Shown here one piece after another: positions 34,570-41,938 of a DNA stretch of 52,932 nt. The notes beneath the pieces were generated by a model, which was not told the DNA's origin, made no database searches, and saw only the letters and a list, made by a program, of their open reading frames with translations. The position numbers and the translations under genes are program-made. Source of the DNA: Methanomethylovorans sp. PtaU1.Bin093 (GTDB taxonomy: Archaea > Halobacteriota > Methanosarcinia > Methanosarcinales > Methanosarcinaceae); contig NZ_MVQX01000030.1 in NCBI RefSeq assembly GCF_002067275.1, positions 1-52,932 of the forward strand. Direction: 5' to 3'. The first letter of the stretch is position 1; each line of letters starts with the position of its first letter.

Positions 34570-35265
34570 ATGTTAACTGCAATACAGGTTGTACAGGTAG
34601 CAGCGCTCGTGATCATATTGCTGGCGTTGCTTGTACTTTTCTGTGCTATAGATCTGATAGTGGACCTGAAGAAAAAGGATCGGGACATTTCCGGAAGGAT
34701 AGTGGTCAAATGGCTATTTCTGTCCTATTCCAAGGTATTCTATCCGGATGAGTCCAGAGGTTCTGTTTCAAAGGAAAAGAAGGGTGCTGGTAAAAAGGAA
34801 AAAATGGAAAACTCAGAACCTGGCACTGTAAAGGATGCGGACAAAGTTTCTAAGGACAATATCACAAAAGAATCAAAAACCGAAAAGAAGAAAAAAGAAC
34901 TGAAGGCTAAGGATCTTATTAAGATATTCTATGATGTTAAGAAACCTCTTTTAAGGCTTTTCCAAGGCACAATTCGTAATCTCAGATTGAGATGCGGCAG
35001 ATGTGATGTCGCTTTTGGGTTTCCGGATCCTGCAGATACAGGAGTATTGTGCGGTTTTCTTTTTGGAGCATTTGGGTCCCTGCATCATTACTGGCAGACC
35101 TTTTCTTATTTTCTGGAACCCAGGTTCGACGATAAAGTGCTGGACCTCGAATTGATGGCTGATGTGAGGGTGCGTATCTACAGGTTCATTCCCACATTCC
35201 TGCGTTTTGCACTTGATCGGGGTGTGCTCAGAACGGGCTGGTTACTGGTACGTACCTACAGATGA
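34570..35265 (+). CDS. DUF2953 membrane protein
   Basis: 232-aa protein: an N-terminal transmembrane helix (about residues 5-28), a charged, Lys-rich linker (residues 60-115, KEKKGAGKKEKMENSEPGT), then the DUF2953 core ..LRLRCGRCDVAFGFPDPADTG, VLCGFLFGAFGSLHHYWQTFSYFLEPRFDD and a C-terminal basic helix (quoted in pieces). ATG 34570 is chosen because it begins just before the transmembrane helix. It is 74 bp after the GerW gene, the arrangement also found for ytfI/ytfJ in Bacillus. The two probably act together at the membrane, in a role not yet defined. Confidence 0.85.
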   Translation: MLTAIQVVQVAALVIILLALLVLFCAIDLIVDLKKKDRDISGRIVVKWLFLSYSKVFYPDESRGSVSKEKKGAGKKEKMENSEPGTVKDADKVSKDNITKESKTEKKKKELKAKDLIKIFYDVKKPLLRLFQGTIRNLRLRCGRCDVAFGFPDPADTGVLCGFLFGAFGSLHHYWQTFSYFLEPRFDDKVLDLELMADVRVRIYRFIPTFLRFALDRGVLRTGWLLVRTYR

Positions 35266-35336
35266 ACACTTTATATGGGCTGTATCGAGACCCAAGTGTC
35301 AAAGTTTAATAACATGCAGTGATGATTAAGACCTGA

Positions 35337-36305
35337 ATGATCAGAGTAAAGTCCCCTTCCAGAATTCACATGGGTCTTATAGACATGAATGCCGAGCTTG
35401 GCAGAGTGGACGGTGGAGTAGGGATATCTATTGATCATCCCCACGTGATGATCTCAGCGGAGATCGCTGATGATATAGAGATCATTGGGCATTCTTTGCT
35501 TGCACAGCGCATGAAGGCAGCAGCCAGGGTCCTGCTTCCAGAGGGTCAGGGTGTGAGGGTGACCATCGAAGAAGATATGCCTCCTCATGTGGGCTGCGGT
35601 TCCGGGACCCAGGCAGCACTTTCAGTCGCAGCTGCGGTGAACAGGCTGTATGGACTGGGTCTTAGTGTGCGGGACATGGCCATTGCTGTGGAGCGTGGTG
35701 GAACTTCTGGTATTGGGGTCGCGTCTTTTGAAAAAGGCGGTTTCATAGTTGATGGCGGGCATAAGTTCTCAGACAAGGGTTCTTTCTCACCGTCCTCAGC
35801 AAGTAAAACACCTCCGGGACCCGTGCTTTTCAGGGAGGACTTTCCGGATTGGGAAATTGTGCTGGCTTTGCCGGGTGAGGACATGCACATAGGGGCTCAT
35901 GATGCTCAGGAAGTGGATATATTCAGGAAGGAATGTCCTATCCCGTTGCATGAGGTGCAGGCAGTAGCCCATATAGTGCTCATGAAAATGATGCCTGCCA
36001 TCGTGGAAAAGGACATTGAGGGTTTTGGCCAGGCCACCAACCGTCTGCAGACCCTGGGTTTCAAGCAGAGGGAAATACGGTTACAGCATCAGGCCGTCAG
36101 GGACCTGATAGAGCTTTTGCAGGACAGTGGTGCTTATGGGGCAGGCATGAGCTCTTTCGGGCCTGTTGTGTACGCTTTCACTGACAATCCAGAGGATGCA
36201 ACTTATCTGAAAGAAGATGCACAGGCTTTCCTGGACAGCACCATCGGGGGCAAAGTGATTATTACCAGAGCCAACAATACCGGTGCTTCTATTTGGGAGG
36301 AATGA
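35337..36305 (+). CDS. mptG: Beta-ribofuranosylaminobenzene 5'-phosphate synthase
   Basis: 322-aa GHMP-fold enzyme that condenses 4-hydroxybenzoate (or p-aminobenzoate) with PRPP, releasing CO2, in tetrahydromethanopterin synthesis. Seen are SRIHMGLIDMNAELGRVDGG with the substrate loop, PPHVGCGSGTQAALSVAAAV as the GHMP glycine-rich motif, and RGGTSGIGVASFEKGGFIVD. The length is normal for the archaeal enzyme. A TATA-like ACTTTATATG is about 65 bp upstream; the ribosome binding site is weak. One base separates it from the nop5 start, and nop5 overlaps flpA, so this is a three-gene operon. Confidence 0.93.
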   Translation: MIRVKSPSRIHMGLIDMNAELGRVDGGVGISIDHPHVMISAEIADDIEIIGHSLLAQRMKAAARVLLPEGQGVRVTIEEDMPPHVGCGSGTQAALSVAAAVNRLYGLGLSVRDMAIAVERGGTSGIGVASFEKGGFIVDGGHKFSDKGSFSPSSASKTPPGPVLFREDFPDWEIVLALPGEDMHIGAHDAQEVDIFRKECPIPLHEVQAVAHIVLMKMMPAIVEKDIEGFGQATNRLQTLGFKQREIRLQHQAVRDLIELLQDSGAYGAGMSSFGPVVYAFTDNPEDATYLKEDAQAFLDSTIGGKVIITRANNTGASIWEE

Positions 36306-36306
36306 T

Positions 36307-37407
36307 TTGAAGGCAGTTACATGGTTCGGCACACTGGTCATTTCTGAAGATGGGAACGCTGAGAAATGCTGCCTAGTGGAAAAAGATCCAGAAATGCTTG
36401 CTGAGCACATGTTGCTTGCAGTAGGAAATGAGGAGTTGCCCGCACATGGCCTGGATCTGAGGGAACTGGCTATTGGTTGTGGTTTTGTTGAACTTGAAGA
36501 GGATTATGACGTGCTGCTTCGGGAAGTGTGCATAAGGGCAGCCAAGCGTCAGATATCCATGACAGATACCGATGACAAGCGCATCATCCAGGCAGTGGAG
36601 GCCATGGATGACATTGATAAGGCAGCAAATGAGCTTTCTGAAAGGCTTACTGAGTGGTATGGCATATATTTCCCGGAACTTGAGCTTACGGCAGAGCCCA
36701 TGGCGAGGTTCGTGGCCAGGTTCGGCTCCCGTGAAAATGTGCCAGAGGACCATGATATGTTCGTAAGGGCCAGCAGTTCCATGGGTGCGGAACTGTCGCT
36801 GGTGGACGAGGACCTTTTACGCAACTTTGCGGCCAGCCTGTGCGGGATATACGATGCCCGCAAACGTCTTGAACGGTACATTATGAATAATATGGGTGCA
36901 GTGGCTCCCAATCTTACAAACATAGCAGGTGCGCCCCTTGGTGCGAGGCTTATCAGCCTTGCCGGAGGACTGGAGAAGCTTGCGGCCTTTCCCTCAAGCA
37001 CCGTGCAGGTCATAGGTGCCAGCAATGCCCTGTTCAAGCACCTGAGGTCCCGCGCCCCGTCCCCAAAACATGGTGTGATCTTCAACCATCCTCTCATCAA
37101 GGGTTCACCGTGGTGGCAAAGGGGCAAGATGGCCAGGGCACTGGCATCAAAGATCAGTCTGGCGGTGCGCATGGATGCCTATGGCGGGAAACTTGACCCT
37201 TCGATCAAGGAAAAACTTGAGCGTAAAGTAGAATCCATCAGGAAAGCTCATCCTGAGCCTCCTAAGAAACAGTCCACGAAGGTCACCCAGCCGGGTCCGG
37301 GCAGGGCAGGCGGCAGGCCAGTCAAAAAGCGCGGTGGTCAGAAAAAGGGTGGCATGAACAAAGGCAGCAAGAACACAGTTGACAGATCGGGAGGCAGACC
37401 TGCATGA
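36307..37407 (+). CDS. nop5: Nop5/Nop56 rRNA maturation protein (C/D box RNP)
   Basis: 366-aa Nop domain protein of the archaeal box C/D ribonucleoprotein, which positions L7Ae, guide RNA and fibrillarin for 2'-O-methylation. The N-terminal domain binds fibrillarin. The coiled coil is about 115-215, and the Nop RNA-binding region contains NLTNIAGAPLGARLISLAGG and VQVIGASNALFKHLRS, SPKHGVIFNHPLIKGSP. The C-terminal tail is basic and Gly/Lys-rich. The start is TTG 36307, placed one base after the mptG stop and behind GGGAGGAATGA; no ATG fits as well. The 3' end overlaps flpA by 4 bp. Confidence 0.94.
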   Translation: MKAVTWFGTLVISEDGNAEKCCLVEKDPEMLAEHMLLAVGNEELPAHGLDLRELAIGCGFVELEEDYDVLLREVCIRAAKRQISMTDTDDKRIIQAVEAMDDIDKAANELSERLTEWYGIYFPELELTAEPMARFVARFGSRENVPEDHDMFVRASSSMGAELSLVDEDLLRNFAASLCGIYDARKRLERYIMNNMGAVAPNLTNIAGAPLGARLISLAGGLEKLAAFPSSTVQVIGASNALFKHLRSRAPSPKHGVIFNHPLIKGSPWWQRGKMARALASKISLAVRMDAYGGKLDPSIKEKLERKVESIRKAHPEPPKKQSTKVTQPGPGRAGGRPVKKRGGQKKGGMNKGSKNTVDRSGGRPA

Positions 37408-38099
37408 GCATTGAACAGTTGTCGGACGGTATCTTTGAGGTGGTCACTGACGACAGGAAGATACTGGCCACGCATAACCTCTATCCCGGCCATAGCGTGT
37501 ACGGTGAGAGGCTTATGGACGTGGATGGCGTGGAATACCGCCAGTGGGACCCCCACAGAAGTAAGCTTGGTGCTATGGTGCTCAAAGGCTTTGACATTCC
37601 CATCGAATATGATTCCCACGTACTGTACCTGGGGGCTGCATCAGGTACGACAGTGAGCCACGTCTCGGATATCCTGACCGATGGCCTGGTGTATGCTGTG
37701 GAGTTCTCCCCGCGCACCATGCGCGACCTTATCAAGCTGTGCGACCAGCGCCCCAACATCATCCCCATACTTGCGGATGCCAACAAGCCCCGTTCCTATG
37801 CTCATATCGTGGAAACGGTGGATGTTATCTTCCAGGACGTAGCCCAGCCCAACCAGGCTGAGATAGCCGCTCTCAATTCCAAATATTTCTTAGAAGATAA
37901 TGGTCATCTGATGCTTTCCATCAAATCCCGCAGCATCGACACTGTAGCCAGTCCCAAGAAGATATTCAAGGACGAGGTCAAAAAGCTGGAAAGCGACTTT
38001 GGAGTGGAGTTCGAGGTGCTGCAACGCAAAGAACTCGACCCATTCCACGAGGACCATCTGGGCTTGCTGGCGCGGATGTTCGTGGAAGATGAGGAATAA
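37404..38099 (+). CDS. flpA: Fibrillarin-like rRNA/tRNA 2'-O-methyltransferase
   Basis: 231-aa SAM-dependent methyltransferase, catalytic subunit of the box C/D RNP. Motifs: YRQWDPHRSKLGAMVLKG, the SAM-binding VLYLGAASGTTVSHVSDI (about residues 72-89), VYAVEFSPRTMRDL, IIPILADANKP and DVIFQDVAQPNQAEIA with the catalytic Asp and the conserved Lys in LMLSIKSRSID. The length is typical for archaeal fibrillarin. The start overlaps the nop5 stop by 4 bp, and a good intrinsic-type terminator follows the stop, so it ends the mptG-nop5-flpA operon. Confidence 0.97.
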   Translation: MSIEQLSDGIFEVVTDDRKILATHNLYPGHSVYGERLMDVDGVEYRQWDPHRSKLGAMVLKGFDIPIEYDSHVLYLGAASGTTVSHVSDILTDGLVYAVEFSPRTMRDLIKLCDQRPNIIPILADANKPRSYAHIVETVDVIFQDVAQPNQAEIAALNSKYFLEDNGHLMLSIKSRSIDTVASPKKIFKDEVKKLESDFGVEFEVLQRKELDPFHEDHLGLLARMFVEDEE

Positions 38100-38117
38100 A
38101 GATAGTAAAACAGATCG

Positions 38118-38145
38118 AAGAGGTGAATCCTTACACCTCTTTTTT
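38118..38145 (+). terminator. Hairpin terminator after flpA
   Basis: AAGAGGTG (38118-38125) pairs with CACCTCTT (38134-38141) around an 8-nt loop, followed by a run of six or more T. It looks like a bacterial intrinsic terminator; the T run alone would suffice in archaea. It is 19 bp after the flpA stop. Confidence 0.7.
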
Positions 38146-38228
38146 CGCAGTAGCCATTTTCAAATAGGTTTGGCAATCATTTTCTGCAATTCATCTTTGT
38201 GTCATCACTAAAGATTGGATTTTTTCCT

Positions 38229-38282
38229 ATTTGGCCTAGTAGACCAAATTATAGGTAGTTTATTTGGTTTAGCAGACCAAAT
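38229..38282. promoter_or_regulatory. Two palindromic operator-like sites, 33 bp apart
   Basis: ATTTGGCCTAGTAGACCAAAT (38229-38249) and ATTTGGTTTAGCAGACCAAAT (38262-38282) are written here in full as 21-base sites: each has ATTTGG and CCAAAT arms around nine bases, and they share 18 of 21 bases. They start 33 bp apart, about three helical turns, on the same face of the DNA. They lie between the flpA terminator and a small three-gene set, about 240 bp before its first ATG. Confidence 0.6.
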
Positions 38283-38471
38283 TAGTTAGATGATGTTGAT
38301 TTTTCTTTGCACTTAGAACTATGAAAATAAGTTTCTGTAGAACCCCTCCATTTCCAGGAGACCTGTCGAATTAGTGTTTTTACTGTCATTGCACAATATC
38401 TACTGCCTTTTTGTGGCGTTTCAATGCGCAAGTGTGAATGCCATCAACAAGTATATATCTTAGAAAAACAC

Positions 38472-38497
38472 TATATGTAGTATAACCACTACATATA
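38472..38497. promoter_or_regulatory. 10-bp inverted repeat over the PepSY-gene promoter
   Basis: TATATGTAGT (38472-38481) and ACTACATATA (38488-38497) are perfect 10-bp arms with a 6-bp spacer. The arms carry TATA-like sequence, and the site ends 27 bp before ATG 38525, so a bound repressor would cover the core promoter. The local winged-helix gene at 39367 is a candidate regulator. Confidence 0.65.
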
Positions 38498-38524
38498 TCT
38501 AAATTAACTTACAGAGGTATTATT

Positions 38525-38962
38525 ATGAAACGCAAAACAATAGCAATACTTGCAATAGCACTCCTTACAGGGTTGGCTGCAACTGTCATGGTAAGCGCCG
38601 AGACTCCTCTTGTGCAGCGTGCTTCAGGTTATGCTGGAGCTTTTTGCAACTGGGGCACAGGAGGCAATGGATATGGTCCGGGTTACTGCGCTGCTTATGT
38701 AGGTCAGGAACTTACAGTAAAGACCGCAGAAGAAGCTCTTATGATAGCCAAGGAGCAGATCTCAGAGGATGTTACAGAAAATGACATTTACCAAATGGGT
38801 CGATGGTGGGTAGTCTATTATACTGTAGATGACACTGCCAGGCAAGGACGTATCGATGCATATACAGGTGAAGTTATTCCTGATTTCTTTGCTTCACAGT
38901 ATGCTCCCGGGCAATACAGGCAGGTCAGGGGACATGGCATGATGGGTATGTGGAGATATTAA
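38525..38962 (+). CDS. Secreted PepSY-type small protein
   Basis: 145-aa protein with a signal peptide (MKRKTIAILAIALLTGLAAT, cleavage near VSA-ET). After a Gly/Tyr/Cys-rich stretch (CNWGTGGNGYGPGYCAA), one PepSY-like unit follows: LTVKTAEEALMIAKEQISED, then RWWVVYYTVDDTARQGRID, AYTGEVIPDF (quoted in pieces). A Met/Tyr/Gly-rich tail ends GMMGMWRY. The His/Met/Cys content could fit metal binding, but that is speculation. GAGGT is 7 nt before the ATG. A palindrome overlaps its promoter. The next two small genes are in the same orientation. Confidence 0.82.
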   Translation: MKRKTIAILAIALLTGLAATVMVSAETPLVQRASGYAGAFCNWGTGGNGYGPGYCAAYVGQELTVKTAEEALMIAKEQISEDVTENDIYQMGRWWVVYYTVDDTARQGRIDAYTGEVIPDFFASQYAPGQYRQVRGHGMMGMWRY

Positions 38963-39077
38963 ATCCATACCCATTTTTTAACAATATGAAGTGCTCTTTA
39001 AATCCGAAGAAAGCCATCTGTTCAATTATTAAAAAGTAGCTTCTTTAAGAACACATATATGGGGTGAAATTGACGGT

Positions 39078-39293
39078 ATGATGGGATATTATGGTAGTAT
39101 GTATGGCGGCATCTTTGGTTTCATTATCCAGTTATTGGTCATACTTCTCATTGTAGGAGTAGTGGTCATACTGCTTAGCAAGTCCAATTTTGCAGGCTCA
39201 GGTAACAATGAGAGGCTTGTAAAAGTGGAAAAGGATGTGGAAGAGATCAAAAAGGTCGTGGAGGAAATAAGGAACAAACTGAACGAGATCTAA
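39078..39293 (+). CDS. Small membrane protein with coiled-coil tail
   Basis: 71-aa protein: Gly/Tyr/Met-rich N-terminus MMGYYGSMYGG, one transmembrane helix (about residues 12-33), and a C-terminal amphipathic coiled coil VKVEKDVEEIKKVVEEIRNK. No known family is recognised, although the layout resembles SHOCT-type small membrane proteins. It lies 115 bp after the PepSY gene and 73 bp before the winged-helix gene, and GGGGTGA precedes the ATG by about 10 nt. The N-terminal composition echoes the C-terminus of the PepSY protein. Confidence 0.75.
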   Translation: MMGYYGSMYGGIFGFIIQLLVILLIVGVVVILLSKSNFAGSGNNERLVKVEKDVEEIKKVVEEIRNKLNEI

Positions 39294-39366
39294 TTTTTAG
39301 AATGCACTACGGTATATTCTTTCACTATTAGAACAGCACAATAGCTGGCTCAGAGATGGTCTGCAG

Positions 39367-39660
39367 ATGACCCGATCGCTTGAACAAATAGTACACATCG
39401 GCGAGGCCCTCGCCCATCCGGTAAGAATACAATTATTATACATGCTTTCCGAAAAGGAGAGATACATCTATGAGCTTGCCAAAGATCTGAACCTCTCGAG
39501 GCAGGTAGTGGACCTTCATCTCAAACGCCTTGAAAAAGCAGGTTTTGTGGAAAGCGATCTGCGGCTTGAAGAGAACGATCTGCGTGCAAAAAAATTCTTC
39601 AGACTGAAGGAATTTGACGTCAAACTTTGTACAGAGGACCTGAAGAACATATTCAGTTGA
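39367..39660 (+). CDS. ArsR-type winged-helix regulator
   Basis: 97-aa protein, a single winged helix-turn-helix domain: ALAHPVRIQLLYMLSEKERY, IYELAKDLNLSRQVVDLHLKRLEKAGFVES (recognition helix around SRQVVDLHLKRL; quoted in part), and a wing with DLRLEENDLRAKKFFRL. This is the ArsR/HTH_20 pattern without the metal-binding ELCVCDL motif of true ArsR proteins. It probably acts as a dimer and may bind the palindromes upstream of the PepSY gene. It converges with the fasciclin gene, 6 bp apart. Confidence 0.87.
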   Translation: MTRSLEQIVHIGEALAHPVRIQLLYMLSEKERYIYELAKDLNLSRQVVDLHLKRLEKAGFVESDLRLEENDLRAKKFFRLKEFDVKLCTEDLKNIFS

Positions 39661-39666
39661 TAGGCT

Positions 39667-40074
39667 TCAGGGTACGAGGATCTCACTTATAGCATGGATG
39701 ACACCATTGCTGCATTCAATATCCGGCTCTGTTATGTTGGCAGTATCGACCACAATACCACCATTGTGTTTAATTCTCAGTTCTTTCCCACCTATGGTCC
39801 TGAGGGAATCAATGTTCTGGAGATCCTTCAACATGTATTTGCCTTCAACGATATGATAGTCTATGATCCCCGTCAAATATGGAATGTCAGCAAAGGCTTC
39901 CTCTATGACCTCTTCAGGTATCACCTCGAAAGCCGATTCCACTGGTGCGAATACAGTAAAAGGACCTGTATTGCTGTATTTCTCTATCAGTCCCAGCACC
40001 TCTGCGGCTTTAAGCAGGGTCTGAAAAGACCTTTTTTCTTGCGCTGTCCGTATTATGTTCTGTAGCTGTGCCAT
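39667..40074 (-). CDS. Fasciclin (FAS1) domain protein
   Basis: 135-aa protein consisting of one FAS1 domain: AQEKRSFQTLLKAAEVLGL at the start, H1 motif GPFTVFAPVESAFEVIP (about residues 37-53), the YH box GIIDYHIVEGKYM, and H2-like DIECSNGVIHAISEILVP at the end. FAS1 domains usually act in adhesion outside the cell, but there is no signal peptide here and the protein starts MAQLQNIIRTAQEKR, so either it is cytoplasmic, or exported by another route. It is divergent from the ABC transporter genes. Confidence 0.9.
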   Translation of the reverse strand: MAQLQNIIRTAQEKRSFQTLLKAAEVLGLIEKYSNTGPFTVFAPVESAFEVIPEEVIEEAFADIPYLTGIIDYHIVEGKYMLKDLQNIDSLRTIGGKELRIKHNGGIVVDTANITEPDIECSNGVIHAISEILVP

Positions 40075-40175
40075 ATAATCTCCCTATGATAAGGAGGAAA
40101 GCTTCTGACATAAACTTTTCGTAATGTATCAACCCATCGAAAAGCATAAGAACCCATTTCTCGCCTTATATCAAT

Positions 40176-41093
40176 GTGGTGACCAGAAATCTTATTATCA
40201 AAGCAGAGGGTCTTGTAAAGAGATACGGTGAACTCACGGCAGTTGATGGCGTAAGTTTTTATGTGGAAGAAGGGGAAATGTTCGGCTTCCTTGGTCCTAA
40301 CGGCGCAGGAAAGACCACCACTATGAAAATGGTTCAGTGCGTTTCACCTAAAACATCTGGTAAGCTTGAGGTCTTTGGGATGGATGCATCTGCGCATCCA
40401 CGTGAAATTAAAAAAGACATGGGTGTTGTTCCCCAGGAGAACAATCTGGACCCTGATTTTACTGTGTACGAGAATCTCAGGAACTATTCCCGATATTTTG
40501 ACATCCCTTCTAAAGAAGCAGATAAACGTATAGCAGAACTTCTTGATTTCGTGCAGCTTGTGGACAAAAAGAACGTCATGTCAGAATCCCTTTCAGGGGG
40601 CATGAAACGCCGTCTTGTGCTTGCACGGGCCCTCCTGAACAACCCTCGGCTTATAGTGCTTGATGAACCTACTGTAGGCCTTGATCCCCAGGCCAGGCAT
40701 CTTATATGGGATAAATTGCGGTCTCTCAAAAAAAGAGGTGTTACCATTGTGCTTACAACCCATTATCTGGATGAAGCGGAAAAATTATGTGACAGGCTTA
40801 TATTAATGGATCATGGGGAAATAGTCGTAGAGGGTGAGCCTGGGCAGATAATAAAGGATCATATTGGCACTGGTGTGGTGGAAGTTGATAACCACCCTGA
40901 AGTTGTGGAATGCCTACAAAAAAGTGGATCAAGCTATGAGATAATGGGAGATATCATAGTGATATATACAAATGACCCCATGCATATTACGGACCAGCTC
41001 AGCATGGAGTGCTCTCTGGATAAGATCACCACCAGAAAAGCCACACTTGAAGACGTGTTCCTTAAACTCACAGGCAGAAAACTTAGGGAGTAA
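40176..41093 (+). CDS. ABC-2 type transporter ATPase (DrrA-like)
   Basis: 305-aa ATP-binding subunit. Walker A GPNGAGKTT (about residues 40-48), Q-loop MGVVPQENNLDP, signature LSGGMKRRLVLARALL, Walker B LIVLDEPTVGLD and switch His in TTHYLDEAEKLCD are all present, followed by the C-terminal domain of the DrrA/NodI group. The start is GTG 40176; TTATATC lies 10-16 bp upstream, so the transcript may be leaderless or start slightly lower. The next gene, the permease, begins 2 bp after the stop. Substrate unknown; drug, polysaccharide or lipid export are the usual roles. Confidence 0.93.
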   Translation: MVTRNLIIKAEGLVKRYGELTAVDGVSFYVEEGEMFGFLGPNGAGKTTTMKMVQCVSPKTSGKLEVFGMDASAHPREIKKDMGVVPQENNLDPDFTVYENLRNYSRYFDIPSKEADKRIAELLDFVQLVDKKNVMSESLSGGMKRRLVLARALLNNPRLIVLDEPTVGLDPQARHLIWDKLRSLKKRGVTIVLTTHYLDEAEKLCDRLILMDHGEIVVEGEPGQIIKDHIGTGVVEVDNHPEVVECLQKSGSSYEIMGDIIVIYTNDPMHITDQLSMECSLDKITTRKATLEDVFLKLTGRKLRE

Positions 41094-41095
41094 TT

Positions 41096-41887
41096 ATGTC
41101 CTATTTGCAATACTTCCAGATCCCGGAACTTGACAGAAGGCTCTTAAAGGTCTGGCTAAGGAACAAGGATGTTTTCATGAAGAACATTAAACTTAATTTC
41201 CTGCCACCTTTTCTCGAACCCATACTATACCTGCTGGCCATGGGATTCGGGCTAGGAACATTCGTAGATGACATCGGTGGCGTGTCCTATGCACAATTTA
41301 TAGCTCCCGCCCTTATAGCAGTGTCTGTGATGTACGCTTCTTTCTTCGAGTGTACCTATAGTTCTTATGTAAGAATGTATTACCAAAAGACGTTCGATGC
41401 CATTATAGCTACTCCTCTCATTATTGAGGATGTGATCGCTGGAGAATTGTTCTGGGGAGCCACTCGTAGTGCTATAAATGCCTTGGTGATGGTACCTGTG
41501 ATCGCAGCTTTTGGGTTGATAGATCTGAAGTATGCTCTGCTAATTATTCCCTTTGCGTTTTTAGCAGGCTTGCTCTTTGCCTGTATAGGCATGTGCTTTA
41601 CGGCATTGACACCAAACATTATGGTTCTTGAATACCCGGCCTTGTTGTTCATCACTCCAATGTTCCTGTTCAGCGGAACATTCTTTCCTCTGGAAGTGCT
41701 GCCTGAACCCATACAATACTTTGCCTTTGCCTTCTTACCACTCACCCATATCGTGAGGGTCATACGGTCCCTTGCTTATGGTTCTTTAGAATTGTCCCTG
41801 CTCTCAAGCCTGTTATGGATATTTATGGCATCGTTGCTTTTTTTTGTATTGTCCATGAATCTCATGAAGAAAAAACTGATCGTATGA
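41096..41887 (+). CDS. ABC-2 type transporter permease
   Basis: 263-aa membrane protein of six predicted helices with the ABC-2 pattern: an amphipathic start, LPPFLEPILYLLAMGFGLG, the ABC-2 signature region FLSGTFFPLEVLPEPIQYFA as FLFSGTFFPLEVLPEP, and a final helix before the basic C-terminus NLMKKKLIV. It pairs with the ATPase just upstream (2-bp gap, GGGAG before the ATG). NodJ/DrrB-like by layout. The DUF5803 lipoprotein 51 bp downstream may belong to the same unit. Confidence 0.92.
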   Translation: MSYLQYFQIPELDRRLLKVWLRNKDVFMKNIKLNFLPPFLEPILYLLAMGFGLGTFVDDIGGVSYAQFIAPALIAVSVMYASFFECTYSSYVRMYYQKTFDAIIATPLIIEDVIAGELFWGATRSAINALVMVPVIAAFGLIDLKYALLIIPFAFLAGLLFACIGMCFTALTPNIMVLEYPALLFITPMFLFSGTFFPLEVLPEPIQYFAFAFLPLTHIVRVIRSLAYGSLELSLLSSLLWIFMASLLFFVLSMNLMKKKLIV

Positions 41888-41938
41888 TAAATTGTTGAAA
41901 GCGATATATTGAATTAATAATATGATATTTGGTATACG

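Noticed and set aside
35319..35336. C/D box guide RNA (GTGATGA followed by CTGA) before mptG
   Set aside because: Only 7 nt separate the two boxes, too short for a guide, and no second box pair follows; the region is the mptG leader.
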